A stretch of DNA of 5,859 bases from Chthoniobacteraceae bacterium (GTDB lineage Bacteria; Verrucomicrobiota; Verrucomicrobiia; Chthoniobacterales; Chthoniobacteraceae): NCBI GenBank assembly GCA_947478975.1, contig CANJYI010000190.1, positions 1 to 5,859 of the forward strand, read 5' to 3'. Shown here piece by piece: positions 5,386 through 5,859 of the stretch (the stretch's first letter is position 1; every line of letters begins with the position of its first letter). The translations under genes and the position numbers were made by a program. The notes beneath the pieces are model-generated. The model was not told where the DNA came from. It made no database searches and saw nothing but the letters and a program-made list of their open reading frames with translations.

Positions 5386-5859
5386 AGCCCAACCCCCGAC
5401 TCTCTCTGACCATCGCCCTTTCCGCGACCAGCCTCGGGGCCGGCATTTGGGGCCTGCTCCCCTCCAGTCTGCAGGCTGCCAAGGCGCAAATCCCAGCGTC
5501 CCCGTCCGCCGCTCCCACTTCAGCGAATGCCCCGGCGGATGTTGTGGAAATGAGCATGAAGGAGGTACAGCGTCGGGAAACAGCCCGCCTCAGGGCTGTC
5601 GAGCAGCTCAAGCTCGCCCGTGCTCGGATGTCCATCAAGGACTACCAACCGGCGGTGAAGCACTATCTGGAAGCACTCAAGGATTTGCCAGAATCGCGCA
5701 ACAACCTGAGTGAAAGAGCCGAGGCCATGTCGGGATTCCGGGATGCCTCCCTGGAATTGGCAAGGGTGCGCACGAGCGAAGGCCGCTATCTGCACCGCGA
5801 AGGCCAGCAGCTGGACAGCGCCGAGGACGTGCTGCGCGCCCTGCTCGAAAGGGACCCCG
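5382..5859 (+). CDS. Probable type IV pilus-like secretin (Amuc_1098-like), N-terminal part, partial
   Basis: The first 159 codons of a gene that runs out of the window. The ATG at 5382 overlaps the preceding TGA. The protein opens with a signal peptide (MKPNPR, hydrophobic LSLTIALSATSLGAGIWGLL) with cleavage probably after LQA (residue 32) or AKA (35). An Ala/Pro/Ser-rich linker (36-52) follows, then a helical region (about 57-159). That region contains a TPR-like pair, LRAVEQLKLARARMSIKDYQ and AVKHYLEALKDLP (70-103), and further helices that include GRYLHREGQQLDSAEDVLRALLERDP. This arrangement matches my memory of verrucomicrobial Amuc_1098-type outer-membrane proteins, where TPR-like helices precede the secretin domain. 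The diagnostic secretin domain is beyond the window, so the call depends on operon position and the N-terminal layout; another TPR-bearing exported protein cannot be excluded. If right, it forms the outer-membrane channel. Confidence 0.72.
   Translation, partial: MKPNPRLSLTIALSATSLGAGIWGLLPSSLQAAKAQIPASPSAAPTSANAPADVVEMSMKEVQRRETARLRAVEQLKLARARMSIKDYQPAVKHYLEALKDLPESRNNLSERAEAMSGFRDASLELARVRTSEGRYLHREGQQLDSAEDVLRALLERDP

Noticed and set aside
5102..5713. Plus-strand open frame of 203 codons across the Amuc_1099-like/secretin junction
   Set aside because: It is Pro/Arg/Ser-rich, out of frame with both neighbours, and conflicts with a clear ATGA overlap and a good signal peptide starting at 5382.

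Overview
The window carries the start of a verrucomicrobial type IV pilus-like (T4P-like) gene cluster, matching in order and content the Amuc_1102-1101-1100-1099-1098 cluster of Akkermansia muciniphila. The organism is most likely a member of the Verrucomicrobiota with a GC-rich genome. The strongest evidence is the combination of a PilM-PilN fusion, an Amuc_1100-like protein with its characteristic C-terminal block, an Amuc_1099-like anchored protein with a calcium-loop motif, and a secretin-type gene that begins with a signal peptide and a TPR-like helical region. These assignments come from memory of the families and reading of motifs. No database search was run.

Layout, all on the + strand: 1-238 is the 3' end of a UDP-glucuronate decarboxylase-like sugar-nucleotide SDR enzyme. 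After a 44-base gap, 283-912 encodes a 209-residue secreted Amuc_1102-like protein. Eleven bases later, 924-2963 encodes a 679-residue PilM-PilN fusion with two heptad-repeat helices inserted in its periplasmic part. Then 2960-4003 encodes the Amuc_1100-like PilO-type protein, 4000-5385 the Amuc_1099-like protein, and 5382 to the window end the first 159 residues of the probable secretin. The last three junctions are all ATGA overlaps, so the genes are almost certainly one translationally coupled operon. Apart from the two short gaps (44 and 11 bases) there is no non-coding DNA, and I see no RNA gene, mobile element, CRISPR array or terminator.

Inferred joint role: the PilM domain sits on the cytoplasmic face and is covalently tied to the PilN membrane segment. 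The PilN-like and PilO-like coiled-coil proteins form the inner-membrane alignment complex. The Amuc_1099-like protein takes the place where a canonical cluster has PilP, bridging to the outer-membrane secretin encoded last. The secreted Amuc_1102-like protein is an accessory or structural component. No motor ATPase, pilin or prepilin peptidase lies in the window, so whether the apparatus makes a pilus, secretes proteins or does something else cannot be told from here.
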